From positions 1 to 64,000 of the forward strand of contig CAKVGS010000006.1 of assembly GCA_934747335.1 (NCBI GenBank): a stretch of DNA of 64,000 nucleotides, given 5' to 3'. Below the pieces are notes generated by a model. The model had not been told where the DNA came from. It did not search any database and worked only from the letters and a program-made list of their open reading frames with translations. Positions 36,424 through 46,084 of the stretch are shown here, piece after piece. Each line of letters begins with the position of its first letter. Within the stretch, counting starts at the first letter, position 1. The position numbers and the translations under genes were made by a program. The stretch is from an uncultured Candidatus Melainabacteria bacterium. Lineage in GTDB: Bacteria > Cyanobacteriota > Vampirovibrionia > Gastranaerophilales > Gastranaerophilaceae.

Positions 36424-36452
36424 TTGCTTAAAAAAACTTTACATGATATAAT
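36424..36452 (+). promoter_or_regulatory. Leaderless-type promoter of the VicK-like kinase
   Basis: TTGCTT (36424-36429), a 17-nt spacer ending in TGA, and TATAAT (36447-36452). The start codon follows after 6 nt, so transcription should begin at or next to the A of ATG. Confidence 0.7.
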
Positions 36453-36458
36453 TTCGGT

Positions 36459-38312
36459 ATGGAAAGCGGTGCGGAAATCAAAACAAAGAAGAAGGGAATG
36501 ACTGCTCAAACTCGCCTTATACTAGCAGGTTTGGGGGTTAGTACTGCTTTCATTTTAGCTTCGGCAGGCTTTGCGACTTATAGTATCAACCAAAATATGA
36601 ACCACGCATACAGAAATTTCGGTCAGGTTCTTTCTAAAACTCTTGCTATTGAAGGCGTTGAAGTTACAAAAGAAGTTCCTGAACTTGCCAAATATGATGC
36701 GCTTAGATCAAACTCGCTTTCTGTTTTAAAAAGTAATAATGATATCGCTTATATTATTTTCAAAGATAATAAATCAAAAGTGATTTATTCAAGCAAAGAT
36801 GATTATCCTGATCAAGCTGAAAAGGCTCGTATTACGGTAAGTTCGCCAATGATAGTTAAGAATATGAGTAATTCTGCTAACGTTGGATCGGTTGAAGTCG
36901 GACTTTCAGGAACTATTATGGATAAAGTTTCTGCGACTTCTAATACATCTTTAGCAATCGTGTTCTTGCTTGCTTGGCTTGTGATAGTCGGCATTATTTA
37001 CATGAACACTTCGATTGTAACTAGAGAGCTTCGCAAGCTTCATCAAGGTGTTAAAAAGATTTCATCCGGAGAATTCGGTTACAAATTGGATGATAAAGAT
37101 GTAGATAAAGAAATTAAAGAACTTTATTCTGCGTTTAACGATATGTCTGAGCGTTTGAGCCGTTATAACGAACAAACAATTGAAAGTTTAACTTTTGAAC
37201 GTAACAAGTTAGAATCAGTATTGATGAGTATTGTAAACGGCGTTGTTGTTTGTGATAACCACGATAAAGTTATTATGGTGAACAATTACGCTAAAAGACT
37301 TTTGGAAGTTGAAGAAGAAGACATTCTTAACAGCCAAATCCAACAATTCTGTGACTCAAGCGGAGAATTTTGTTTTGCAAATAAAATTACGGAATTTAAA
37401 GACACACCGCTAGATGATGATGGTGCACCTGTTCCGTTTAACATCACAATTGACCAAAGAATTTTGAAATGTTTGATTTCGCCAATGTTTACCCGCTCAA
37501 ATTCTTATGTTGGCTACATTATTGTACTTATTGACGTTACAAAAGATGTTGAAATGGATCAGTTGCGTTCAAACTTTATTTCTAATGTTTCGCACGAACT
37601 TAGGACACCTGTAACAGTTTTGAGAAGCTATATTGATACGCTTTATAATTTCGGTAACGATTTTGATTTTAATACTCAAAGAGAATTTATTGGGGTTATG
37701 AACCAAGAAATAATCAGACTCAACCGAATGGTGAATGATATTCTTGATTTCTCAAGATACGAAGCACAAAACGTTCACATGGAAAAAACTAAACAGGATA
37801 TTATTGAAATTGTTGAGGATGCAGTTAACCAAGTTCAAGTTTTGGCTAAGGAACACGATTTGACGATTTCTATAATGAAAGAACCAGATTTACCGCAAAT
37901 ATACTTGAATGTGGACAGTATTTCACGCGCGTTTATGAATATTTTATCAAATGCTATTAAATATTCGCCTGACGGAAAACGTATCAAAGTTCGCGTAGAA
38001 CGCTCTCGCGACGGCGAGTATGTAGAAGTTAGCGTAGAAGACCAAGGCCCGGGCATTTCTGAAAAAGATCAAAAGAAAGTATTCGACCGTTTTTACAGAT
38101 GCGAAAATGCTACTCACACTGTTAAAGGAACAGGTTTGGGATTGCATTTGGTTAAAGTTACGGTTGAAAAACACCACCACGGACAAGTATTTGTTAATTC
38201 AAAAGAAGGCGAAGGCTCAACATTCGGTTTCAGACTTCCAATTAATCCGCCACCTGAAGAAATAGAAGAATATATTCCTAAAAATCAGTTGCCTGCGGAA
38301 AGCGAAGCCTGA
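36459..38312 (+). CDS. Membrane sensor histidine kinase (VicK/NblS-like)
   Basis: The protein has 617 residues. TM1 is at about 20-42, an extracytoplasmic domain at 43-163, and TM2 at 164-183. HAMP is at about 184-240, and PAS at about 250-365 (SIVNGVVVCDNHDKVIMVN). HisKA carries NVSHELRTPVTVL (His379), and the HATPase has NAIKYSPDGKRI, DQGPGI and GTGLGLHLV. This matches WalK/VicK and cyanobacterial NblS kinases, which control envelope or stress genes. No response regulator is nearby. The mRNA is probably leaderless. Confidence 0.92.
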   Translation: MESGAEIKTKKKGMTAQTRLILAGLGVSTAFILASAGFATYSINQNMNHAYRNFGQVLSKTLAIEGVEVTKEVPELAKYDALRSNSLSVLKSNNDIAYIIFKDNKSKVIYSSKDDYPDQAEKARITVSSPMIVKNMSNSANVGSVEVGLSGTIMDKVSATSNTSLAIVFLLAWLVIVGIIYMNTSIVTRELRKLHQGVKKISSGEFGYKLDDKDVDKEIKELYSAFNDMSERLSRYNEQTIESLTFERNKLESVLMSIVNGVVVCDNHDKVIMVNNYAKRLLEVEEEDILNSQIQQFCDSSGEFCFANKITEFKDTPLDDDGAPVPFNITIDQRILKCLISPMFTRSNSYVGYIIVLIDVTKDVEMDQLRSNFISNVSHELRTPVTVLRSYIDTLYNFGNDFDFNTQREFIGVMNQEIIRLNRMVNDILDFSRYEAQNVHMEKTKQDIIEIVEDAVNQVQVLAKEHDLTISIMKEPDLPQIYLNVDSISRAFMNILSNAIKYSPDGKRIKVRVERSRDGEYVEVSVEDQGPGISEKDQKKVFDRFYRCENATHTVKGTGLGLHLVKVTVEKHHHGQVFVNSKEGEGSTFGFRLPINPPPEEIEEYIPKNQLPAESEA

Positions 38313-38349
38313 TTAATATTGGGCGAAGTCAAAGGGTTGTTCTGATTTA

Positions 38350-38491
38350 ATTGACAATGGAAAATGGAAAATTGTTTTAAATATTTTTAAATGTAGGGTG
38401 CAATTTTTTGCACCATAAACATTTTATAAATCAGAAAACACAATTAGAAATTTTATAATAATTTTCCATTTTCCACTTTCCATTGTCAATT
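38350..38491. repeat. AT-rich purine-biased inverted repeat before folC
   Basis: The left arm AATTGACAATGGAAAATGGA (from 38350) is matched by a right arm ending TTTCCATTGTCAATT (to 38491). The right arm has one extra TTTCCA unit. The centre holds the hairpin GGTGCAATTTTTTGCACC (38398-38415). Confidence 0.8.
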
Positions 38492-38533
38492 CGACATTCC
38501 CCTTCGCCCCTAAATAACAAGCATGGAGCAAAA

Positions 38534-39685
38534 ATGTACGAAGATTCAATAAAACTACTTACAAGCAAAGGTAAATTTTACGTAGATTTAGGATTAGATA
38601 GAATTAGAGCTGCTTTAGAAAAATTCGGGAATCCGCAAAAAGATTTAAAATGTATTCATGTTGCGGGTACGAACGGCAAAGGCTCAGTTTGCACAATTCT
38701 TGATTCAGTGTTAAGAGAAGCGGGATACAAAACCGGCTTGTATACAAGCCCGCATATTTGGGATTATACCGAAAGGATAAAAGTTAGTGGTGTTGAAATT
38801 TCTAAAGAAGATTTTGCAAACTATGTTACAGAAATCTGTGCTTGCGGAATTCATTTGACTGAATTTGAAATTTTAACGGTAATGATGTTTTTGTATTTCA
38901 AACGCCAAAATGTGGATGTTGCAATTCTTGAAACAGGTTTGGGCGGAAGATTAGATGCGACAAACGTTATAGACAAAAATCTTTGTGCAATTATTACTCA
39001 AATTGATTTAGACCATACTGAAAGATTAGGTGACACAAAAGAAAAAATCGCTTATGAAAAAGCCGGTATAATCAAACAAAATTGCCCGATTATAACTTCT
39101 ATGGGTTATGAAGCTATAAAAGACAAAGCTGATGAAATGAATTCTATGTTTATTTTAGCAACGCCGTTTGTGAAACCTGAATTTATTGATGCGCTTAGTT
39201 TAAAAGGCAATCATCAGGTTGAAAACCTCGCGCTTGCTGTAAATGCAATAAATTATTTATTTAAAGATATTAGTGATGAAACGATTATTGATGGGTTAAA
39301 AAAAGTTAAAAATCCTTGCAGATTTCAATATTTTCCGATTGAAAATCTAATTGTTGATGCATCGCATAATCCAAACGGCGTTCAGGCTTTGAGAGAGAAT
39401 TTAGATGATTATTTTTCTTCTGAAAAAAGAAGATTTGTTTTCGGGTGTCTTAAAAATAAAGATTATTCAAAAATGATGAATATTTTATTTAGAGAAGATG
39501 ATGAAATTTATTTGAATGAATTTGATTATCCGAATGCATGCAGTTTTGAAGAATTAAAATCCGCTTGTCCTTACGAAGCTCAAAAATACACAGGAGAAGA
39601 ATTAAAAGACGATAAACTTAATATCATTTGCGGGTCGTTTTATATGATTGGGCAAATGGGATGGATTAAAGAGCTTAAAGTATAA
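38534..39685 (+). CDS. folC: Folylpolyglutamate synthase / dihydrofolate synthase
   Basis: The ATG at 38534, with GGAG upstream, gives 383 residues; the longer frame begins inside a repeat. HVAGTNGKGSVCTIL is the P-loop, SPHIWDYTERIKV and ILETGLGGRLDATN are FolC motifs, and DASHNPNG is in the C-terminal domain. It adds glutamate to dihydropteroate and folates. Together with pabA/pabBC it shows that folate is made by the cell. Confidence 0.94.
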   Translation: MYEDSIKLLTSKGKFYVDLGLDRIRAALEKFGNPQKDLKCIHVAGTNGKGSVCTILDSVLREAGYKTGLYTSPHIWDYTERIKVSGVEISKEDFANYVTEICACGIHLTEFEILTVMMFLYFKRQNVDVAILETGLGGRLDATNVIDKNLCAIITQIDLDHTERLGDTKEKIAYEKAGIIKQNCPIITSMGYEAIKDKADEMNSMFILATPFVKPEFIDALSLKGNHQVENLALAVNAINYLFKDISDETIIDGLKKVKNPCRFQYFPIENLIVDASHNPNGVQALRENLDDYFSSEKRRFVFGCLKNKDYSKMMNILFREDDEIYLNEFDYPNACSFEELKSACPYEAQKYTGEELKDDKLNIICGSFYMIGQMGWIKELKV

Positions 39686-39689
39686 TATA

Positions 39690-40004
39690 TTATCCGCAAG
39701 TTTCTTTTTTTGAATTATGTTGACTCTTTAATGTATTTTTAATACCAAGCAAAGTTAAAACAGAGCCTGCAACTCCTGCAATCACCGCAGGCACAGACAT
39801 TTTTGAATCACCGGTCATCACACTTATTGCACCACAAGCAGAAATTCCAAGCAGTGTTCCTGTTAGCATTGAATAACTTTTAACAAATGCATCTTCTTTT
39901 AGGAATTTGCCTTTATTTAAAGAATCTTTCATCATGCTTAGCCTTTGAACTCTGCGGCTTACACCATTAAAACTTGTATTACTTTGTACAGCTTGGATTT
40001 TCAT
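39690..40004 (-). CDS. Small membrane protein with N-terminal SFNG tag
   Basis: The 104-residue protein has an AAGAGGA ribosome-binding site. It starts MKIQAVQSNTSFNGVSRRVQ, the shared tag. It then has two hydrophobic segments (about 45-63 and 70-90, with AVIAGVAGSVLTLLGI). No family is recognised. It follows the acidic protein gene at 40038 on the same strand. Confidence 0.55.
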   Translation of the reverse strand: MKIQAVQSNTSFNGVSRRVQRLSMMKDSLNKGKFLKEDAFVKSYSMLTGTLLGISACGAISVMTGDSKMSVPAVIAGVAGSVLTLLGIKNTLKSQHNSKKETCG

Positions 40005-40037
40005 ATTGTTCCTCTTAAACTATTTGATTACTTATTT

Positions 40038-40418
40038 TCATTCTTTAGCTTCGCGAAATTCTTCGTCTGCTTCAGCCTCTATACGTTTAATTTCAAGCTC
40101 TTTCTCTTCTAAATCTTCTTCATTTTCTTCATCTTTAATATCTTCTGGAGTTTTTTTATGTTTCTTTGAATTTAAAACGGACGCTACATTGGACATTGCA
40201 AGTGAATTCAGAGTCGCACGAAGCAGTGCGCTTCTATCAACATACGGTTCGTTGTTATAATACTCACCGTCTTCTTCCCCTTCTGCAGGCGGAAGATACA
40301 TGGCTTCCGAACCATATTTTTCTTGACTCATTTTTGCCGCAGTACCCGAGGGGTCACCACTTTTGAAGTTGAACGCCCCGCCGATTCCATAAAAACCTGC
40401 TGACCTGTTATCTACCAC
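40038..40418 (-). CDS. Acidic hypothetical protein, GTG start
   Basis: The protein has 126 residues from a GTG preceded by GAGG; there is no in-frame ATG nearby. The N-terminus is glycine-rich (GFYGIGGAFNFKSGD). The C-terminal third is a highly charged helix made mostly of Glu, Lys and Asp (KDEENEEDLEEKELEIKRIE). No family is recognised. Confidence 0.5.
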   Translation of the reverse strand: MVDNRSAGFYGIGGAFNFKSGDPSGTAAKMSQEKYGSEAMYLPPAEGEEDGEYYNNEPYVDRSALLRATLNSLAMSNVASVLNSKKHKKTPEDIKDEENEEDLEEKELEIKRIEAEADEEFREAKE

Positions 40419-40585
40419 TCTAAGACCTCATGTAAAGATAATTATCCTACTCTATTATAATTATCCTCATAGTGTAATATAACCTCTAAAAAGATTATTT
40501 GCTAGTTTGTAACAGAATTGTTACAAAGTTGAAAAGAAATAACAAATCAGCACCCATATCCGAGCAAAGAAGGCAAAATAGCAAT

Positions 40586-40885
40586 CTATTCTTCTACAAC
40601 TTCATTTATTTCAACGCCTTCTTCAACAGGCGCTTTATTGTCTTTATATTTCCAATACAGAAACATGTCGATTAATAAAAATATGGTGTTTAAAATATAC
40701 AGCCAAAATACCCAATCCATGTCATCCAAAACTTTGTGAGTTATTCCGCAAATATAACCCAGTAATATTAACATAGAAAAATGAATACTTTTTCCATGTA
40801 CACATTTACATCTATATGTTTTTAAGGCAGCAACAGGCCAACTTATTCCGAAGCAAACCATCATTCCGGCTTCAAATACGCTCAT
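40586..40885 (-). CDS. PQ-loop / SemiSWEET-like small membrane protein
   Basis: The 99-residue protein has a GAGGAGA ribosome-binding site. Three membrane segments are seen, at about 4-22, 36-50 and 57-77. CFGISWPVAALKTYR and KSIHFSMLILLGYICGITHKV resemble the PQ-loop repeat of a small family common in gut anaerobes. SemiSWEETs transport sugars as dimers, but this subgroup has no proven substrate. The C-terminus is acidic. Confidence 0.65.
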   Translation of the reverse strand: MSVFEAGMMVCFGISWPVAALKTYRCKCVHGKSIHFSMLILLGYICGITHKVLDDMDWVFWLYILNTIFLLIDMFLYWKYKDNKAPVEEGVEINEVVEE

Positions 40886-40993
40886 AGTCTTTCTCCTCTA
40901 TTAAATAATTCTCAAAAACATAGTACTTCTTTAATTCCAAAAGTAAATACAAGAAGTTAAAACTTGATAAATTCTTAATATCGGAGCAAAATA

Positions 40994-41806
40994 TTATTTA
41001 CCTAAAGCATGCGCTTTTTCAGTCGTACTCTTGATTACATCATAGAAAAGTTTTTCTGTATTATTTTCATCCATGCAATCAACACCAACTCTTGTGCAGC
41101 CGCCTTTTGTTGCAACGTTAGCAATCAACTCTTCCATAGGGATTTCTCTATGCAAAGCCATTTTTGCAGACCCGATTGCAGTTTGAATACTCAAAAGCAA
41201 AGACTTTTCATAATCCAAACCTAATTTTTCACCTGCTCTGGCAATTTCGTTAATAACTTTGTAGAAAAATGCAGGGCCTGAACCTGAAATTGCAGTAACT
41301 ATATCAATTTGAGCCTCGTTACCTACAACAATACATTTGCCTATTGTAGAAAGAAGTTCTTTAATATATTCCAAGTCTTCTTTATTAGCATTTTTTCCGC
41401 CAACCATGCCGCTCATACCTTCTCCAACAAGGGCAGGAGTGTTTGGCATAACTCTAATAACTCTTGTACCGCTTGGAAGTCCAGTTTCCAATTTTTCTGT
41501 TGTAACTCCCGCTGCAATTGAAACAACAAGTTTTTCTGAATTGATATAAGGCGAAATTTCGGCTAAAACATCTGCAACCTGATTTGGCTTTGTTGCTATA
41601 AAAACAGTTTCTGCACATTGTGCCAACTCTTTGTTATCAGAAATCACTTTAATGCCTAAAATTTTTGATTTTTCTTCCAACAAATCTTTTTCAGCCTGAG
41701 TCGCAATCAATTCTTCAGGTTTAGCAAAGCCTGTTTTGATAAGACCTTTTATAATTGCGCTCGCCATTTTTCCCGCGCCAATAAAACCTATTTTATAATT
41801 AGCCAT
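40994..41806 (-). CDS. proC: Pyrroline-5-carboxylate reductase
   Basis: The protein has 270 residues: IGFIGAGKMASAIIKGL (NADPH site), FIATKPNQVADVL, RVMPNTPALVGEGMSG and the signature SGSGPAFFYKVINEIARAG. It makes proline from pyrroline-5-carboxylate. It lies 21 bp behind metG on the same strand and is likely co-transcribed. Confidence 0.96.
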   Translation of the reverse strand: MANYKIGFIGAGKMASAIIKGLIKTGFAKPEELIATQAEKDLLEEKSKILGIKVISDNKELAQCAETVFIATKPNQVADVLAEISPYINSEKLVVSIAAGVTTEKLETGLPSGTRVIRVMPNTPALVGEGMSGMVGGKNANKEDLEYIKELLSTIGKCIVVGNEAQIDIVTAISGSGPAFFYKVINEIARAGEKLGLDYEKSLLLSIQTAIGSAKMALHREIPMEELIANVATKGGCTRVGVDCMDENNTEKLFYDVIKSTTEKAHALGK

Positions 41807-41827
41807 TTTTATTCACCTCTCTTAAGA

Positions 41828-43384
41828 TTATTTATTCTTCTTGTCAGCCAATTCGCTATCCATTCTCAAGAAAACAGGTTTGATGTTTTCTTTGTCAATC
41901 AAATGTCCTGCTTTTAAACTTTCACAAGTAATGTCATCCAATTTAACACTTAAATCATAAGACAATTGTTCTGACATAGCTTTTGCAATATTTGGACAAT
42001 AAGGATAAATTAATGATGCAATAACAGTCATTACTTGTAATACATTAGTTAAAACAACGCCGCATTTTTCCATATTGCCTTCTTTTGCCAAAGTCCAAGG
42101 CGCATTGTCTGTAACATATTTGTTTGTAACATCAACTAATTCAATAATTTTTTGAGCAGCTTCCTGAACTTCAAAATAATCAAAATGATGTTTTACTTCT
42201 TTAACAGTTTCTAAAGCTTTTTCAGCTAATTCGTTTTTACCCAAAAATTCAGGTTTAATGTCACCTTCAAAATATTTAACAAGCATTGAAAGAGTTCTAT
42301 TTAACAAGTTGCCCATTGAATTAGCAAGATGTGCGTTAACTTTTTCTTTAAAATCCAAGTCCGAATAATTGCCATCTTTTCCGCAAGGTGCAGCAGATGC
42401 CATATAGTATCTGAATGGGTCTGGAATATCAAGATTGAAAGCTTCCAAAACGCTTGTCGGAGAAATTACATTACCTAATGATTTTGACATTTTTGTCTGG
42501 TCAATAGTAATCCAACCATGTGCCAAAATATGTTTAGGAAGTGGTAAATCCAAAGCCATAAGAATTGCTAACCAATAAATACTGTGGAATTTCAAGATAT
42601 CTTTTCCGATAACCTGAACATCAGCCGGCCAAAGTTTTTCAAATTTTTCATCGCTTCCATCAGGGTCGTAGCCGATTGCAGTAATATAATTTGAAAGCGC
42701 ATCAATCCAAACATAAATAACTTGTGATGGGTCGTCTAATACAGGAATACCCCAACTTACGTTTGTATTTACACGAGAAACAGAAATATCTTCAATGTTT
42801 TCTAACTGATTCAAAACTTCATTTGCACGGAATGAAGGAATAATAAAATCAGGATTTGTCTTGATATGTTTGATAATTGCATCTTTGTATTTTGTTAATT
42901 TAAAAAAGTAATTTTCTTCTTCAACAACTTCAGGTTTCTTTTGGTGGTCAGGACAAAGTCCGTCTTCTGTTAAATCTTTTTCACTCAAAAATGCTTCACA
43001 GCCTGAACAATAAAGACCTGTATAAGAGTGTTTATAAATATCACCTTTATCTACAAGCTTTTTGAAAATCTTTTGAACAATTTTCTCATGCTGTTCATCT
43101 GTTGTTCTTATAAATTGAGAATAATCAATATCCAAAGCCTTCCAAGCTTCTTGGAATTTTTGTGCATTCATATCGCAAAATTCTTTTGGCGAAACACCTT
43201 TTTCTGCTGATGTTTTTTGAATTTTAATACCGTGTTCATCAGTACCTGTTAGAAAATATGTATCTTCACATCTTTGAGTATAGTGTCTGTAAATAACATC
43301 AGTTAGTATTTTTTCATAAGCGTGTCCGACGTGCGGTGCGCCGTTTACGTAGTCAATTGCTGTTGTTGTATAAAATTTTGCCAT
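41828..43384 (-). CDS. metG: Methionyl-tRNA synthetase (short form)
   Basis: The protein has 518 residues. The class I motifs are APHVGHAY (HIGH) and KMSKSLGN. The zinc knuckle is CSGCEAFL...LCPDH with the last ligand His. The enzyme lacks the C-terminal EMAP/tRNA-binding domain found in longer forms. The ribosome-binding site is AAGGGG. Confidence 0.97.
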   Translation of the reverse strand: MAKFYTTTAIDYVNGAPHVGHAYEKILTDVIYRHYTQRCEDTYFLTGTDEHGIKIQKTSAEKGVSPKEFCDMNAQKFQEAWKALDIDYSQFIRTTDEQHEKIVQKIFKKLVDKGDIYKHSYTGLYCSGCEAFLSEKDLTEDGLCPDHQKKPEVVEEENYFFKLTKYKDAIIKHIKTNPDFIIPSFRANEVLNQLENIEDISVSRVNTNVSWGIPVLDDPSQVIYVWIDALSNYITAIGYDPDGSDEKFEKLWPADVQVIGKDILKFHSIYWLAILMALDLPLPKHILAHGWITIDQTKMSKSLGNVISPTSVLEAFNLDIPDPFRYYMASAAPCGKDGNYSDLDFKEKVNAHLANSMGNLLNRTLSMLVKYFEGDIKPEFLGKNELAEKALETVKEVKHHFDYFEVQEAAQKIIELVDVTNKYVTDNAPWTLAKEGNMEKCGVVLTNVLQVMTVIASLIYPYCPNIAKAMSEQLSYDLSVKLDDITCESLKAGHLIDKENIKPVFLRMDSELADKKNK

Positions 43385-43472
43385 ATCTTAAATCCCCTTA
43401 TGTATTCAAATAATAAAATAATTATAACATAAAAGATATGACGCATTTATTTATATTGACGAATCCGTTAAT

Positions 43473-43625
43473 TTAAGTTGTTTCTTTTTTGTTTTCGCAA
43501 GTTTTTGGTTCTTCCACCCAAACAATTACAATCGGCAGAGGTGGGGCTTCAAACGGATTTGAAGTTGCTTTGTCATATTTGTTGATTTTTCGATTTAATA
43601 ATTTAAAGAAACTTTTTACTTTCAT
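43473..43625 (-). CDS. Possible 50-residue basic small protein
   Basis: An ATG at 43625 opens a frame coding MKVKSFFKLLNRKINKYDKA, then a Pro-rich NPFEAPPLPIVIVWVEEP and a Lys-rich tail. A TATATA-like box lies just before the start, and no Shine-Dalgarno sequence is seen. It is in a 510-bp gap otherwise without genes. Coding status is uncertain. Confidence 0.4.
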   Translation of the reverse strand: MKVKSFFKLLNRKINKYDKATSNPFEAPPLPIVIVWVEEPKTCENKKETT

Positions 43626-43894
43626 ATTTATATAGTTACATCTTGAAGTTTATGTTTAATCAGTAAAAAGGATTAATTTGTTTTTTAAGCATTAGCAATT
43701 TGGCATAGGTAAAATAGTGACTGAAAAATATAAAATAGAATAAGCCACTCACCCTAACCCTCCCCCAAGGAGATTGCCAAAGTAGAGGCTTTTCCGCTAA
43801 AAACAAAAATTAATTTTCTGCATAAGACTCAACACAAAGTTTTTCTTTACAAATCCGAGTTTTTCATCTAGTATAAACTAAAGAGAGGTAACTA
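43626..43894. other. Upstream region of pyrH with a repeat fragment
   Basis: It contains a partial CCCTC-type repeat (CACTCACCCTAACCCTCCCC at about 43746) and the pyrH promoter region. No gene is seen. Confidence 0.5.
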
Positions 43895-44611
43895 ATGGGT
43901 ACAAAATATAAACGTGTGTTATTAAAGATTAGCGGAGAAGCACTGCTTGGAAAACAACAATTCGGTATTGACTACGAGCCTGTTGAAATGATTGCTAACG
44001 AAATTAAATCAATTTATGACAAAGGCGTGGAAGTAGCTGTTGTTGTCGGTGGCGGTAATATCTTTAGAGGCATGAAAAACAGTGCAAAACTTGGTATGGA
44101 TCAGGCGTCCGGTGACTATGTAGGAATGCTTGCAACTGTTATGAACGCTGTTGCTTTGCAATGTGCATTGAAAAAAATCGGCGTTGAATGTCGTGTTCAG
44201 ACTGCAATTGCAATGAACCAAATCGCAGAACCTTATGTTCGTCATAGAGCAATAAGGCACTTAGAAAAAGGCAGAGTTGTTATTTTTGCGGCAGGAACTG
44301 GAAATCCATTCTTTACAACTGATACAGCATCAGCATTAAGAGCATCTGAAATTGATGCAGAGGTTATGTTGATGGCTAAAAATGGTGTTGACGGTATTTA
44401 TAACGATGACCCTAAAACAAATCCAAACGCTAAAAAGATTGATGAGATGTCTTACAATGACATTCTTAAAAATGAATTAAAAGTCATGGATTCTTCTGCT
44501 TGTGCTTTATGTAAACAAAATCATATTCCAATAATTGTTTTTGATTTTAAAGCTCAAGGAAGTTTAGTAAAAATTATGGACGGCGAAGCCGTTGGAACGT
44601 ACGTAAGTTAG
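43895..44611 (+). CDS. pyrH: Uridylate kinase
   Basis: The protein has 238 residues: [12 protein letters not shown] (N-terminal kinase motif), [11 protein letters not shown] and [15 protein letters not shown]. It phosphorylates UMP. The order pyrH-frr is the common bacterial and cyanobacterial arrangement. A GAGAGG ribosome-binding site precedes it. Confidence 0.97.
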   Translation: MGTKYKRVLLKISGEALLGKQQFGIDYEPVEMIANEIKSIYDKGVEVAVVVGGGNIFRGMKNSAKLGMDQASGDYVGMLATVMNAVALQCALKKIGVECRVQTAIAMNQIAEPYVRHRAIRHLEKGRVVIFAAGTGNPFFTTDTASALRASEIDAEVMLMAKNGVDGIYNDDPKTNPNAKKIDEMSYNDILKNELKVMDSSACALCKQNHIPIIVFDFKAQGSLVKIMDGEAVGTYVS

Positions 44612-44639
44612 TTAATTTTATATAATAAAGGAGAAAATT

Positions 44640-45206
44640 ATGTCAGAAGCTCTTGAAGAAATGTTTTTGTTCGGAGAGGAAAAAATGGAAAAAGCACTTG
44701 GACAGATGAAAAGAGAATTCTCAACTGTTCGTACAGGTCGTGCAAATCCTGCAATCTTAGACAGAGTTGTAGTTGATTATTATGGAGCACCAACTCCAAT
44801 CAGACAAATGGCGCAAGTTAGCGTTAGCGAAGGTACAACTTTGGTAATTACTCCTTTTGATAAAAGCATTTTGAAAGATGTTGAAAAAGCTGTTATTAAA
44901 GCTGAATTAGGCGTTGCACCAAACAATGACGGTGTTTGCATTCGTTTAAACTTCCCACCTCTTACTGAAGAAAGAAGAAGAGAAACTGCAAAAGAAGTTA
45001 AGAAATTCGGTGAAGATGCAAAAATTGCAATCAGAAACGTAAGACGTGATATGGTTGATTCATTGAAAAAAATCGAAAAAGAAGAAAATCTTCCTGAAGA
45101 TGCTGTTAAAGATAATCAAGATAAAATTCAAAAATTAACAGATAAATATGTTGGCATTATTGATGCTCAGGTTGTAGAAAAAGAAAAAGAGGTTATGACG
45201 GTATAA
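44640..45206 (+). CDS. frr: Ribosome recycling factor
   Basis: The protein has 188 residues with EKALGQMKREFSTVRTGRAN, VDYYGAPTPIRQMAQVSV and RRETAKEVKKFGEDAKIAIRN, and has the usual length. It splits post-termination ribosomes together with EF-G. AAGGAGA lies upstream. The stop overlaps the cdsA start (TAATG). Confidence 0.98.
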   Translation: MSEALEEMFLFGEEKMEKALGQMKREFSTVRTGRANPAILDRVVVDYYGAPTPIRQMAQVSVSEGTTLVITPFDKSILKDVEKAVIKAELGVAPNNDGVCIRLNFPPLTEERRRETAKEVKKFGEDAKIAIRNVRRDMVDSLKKIEKEENLPEDAVKDNQDKIQKLTDKYVGIIDAQVVEKEKEVMTV

Positions 45207-46084
45207 TGGCTTTAACAAAAAGCGTAACAAGATTGTTAACGGGACTGGTATTTGGGTTTACAGCTCTTTTTGCCATCATGGCAGGCGGGCTATGGTTAGT
45301 AGGGCTTGTTCTTATAATTGTAGCACTCGCGTCGAAAGAGTATGTAAAAATTCTTGAGCATAAAGGTTTTCGCCCAAGCTCGAGAATTATAATTATATCA
45401 AGCTTTTTGTTCGCAGCCCTTGCTTACTTTAATCGCTTCGATTTGGTAGCTTTAGCTTTTACCGCGTGTTCTGCAATGGCGTTTTTGTCAGTGTTGTTTA
45501 AAGGAAAACAGCCATATATTGCAAATGTTGCTACAACAATTCTAGGTTTTGTTTATTGCGGTTGGTTTCCATTGCATTTGCTATTCTTGAGAGATTTAGG
45601 AAGCAATCCGACTTATGATGGAATATTTAAACAAAATGTAACAACAGAAGGGGCAGGATACGCTTTGTTATTGTTTTTTGCCGTGGTTTTAACTGATAGT
45701 TTTTGCTATTACATCGGCTGTCGTTTTGGAAAGCATAAACTTTCTCACGTAATCAGCCCAAATAAGACAATCGAAGGTGCTATCGGCGGAACGACAATGT
45801 GTATTATTTTCTGCTTAATCTTCGGCATCAAGGTAATGGGATTCCCTTGGTATCACGCATTAATTCTTGGTTTTATTATTGCATTTTGCGCTCAAATCGG
45901 TGATTTATGCGAATCAATGATTAAAAGAGATGCAGGCGTAAAAGATTCAAGTAATGTTCTTCCGGGACACGGCGGATTTTTAGACAGAACTGATAGCTAC
46001 ATATTTACAATTCCAATTGTTCATTACTATATGTATTTCTTTGTAGTAAACAATTTTTGGGATTTGTTTAGAGGCATGATGTAA
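45206..46084 (+). CDS. cdsA: Phosphatidate cytidylyltransferase
   Basis: The 292-residue protein has about seven membrane segments. The CTP-transferase signature is near the C-terminus: SMIKRDAGVKDSSNVLPGHG-GFLDR. It makes CDP-diacylglycerol for phospholipids. Its start overlaps the frr stop and its stop overlaps the rnc start by one base. Confidence 0.95.
   Translation: MALTKSVTRLLTGLVFGFTALFAIMAGGLWLVGLVLIIVALASKEYVKILEHKGFRPSSRIIIISSFLFAALAYFNRFDLVALAFTACSAMAFLSVLFKGKQPYIANVATTILGFVYCGWFPLHLLFLRDLGSNPTYDGIFKQNVTTEGAGYALLLFFAVVLTDSFCYYIGCRFGKHKLSHVISPNKTIEGAIGGTTMCIIFCLIFGIKVMGFPWYHALILGFIIAFCAQIGDLCESMIKRDAGVKDSSNVLPGHGGFLDRTDSYIFTIPIVHYYMYFFVVNNFWDLFRGMM

Noticed and set aside
36459..38312. 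A two-component operon at the VicK-like kinase
   Set aside because: The next gene is folC and the previous one a divergent tolC-like gene; no receiver-domain gene is present.
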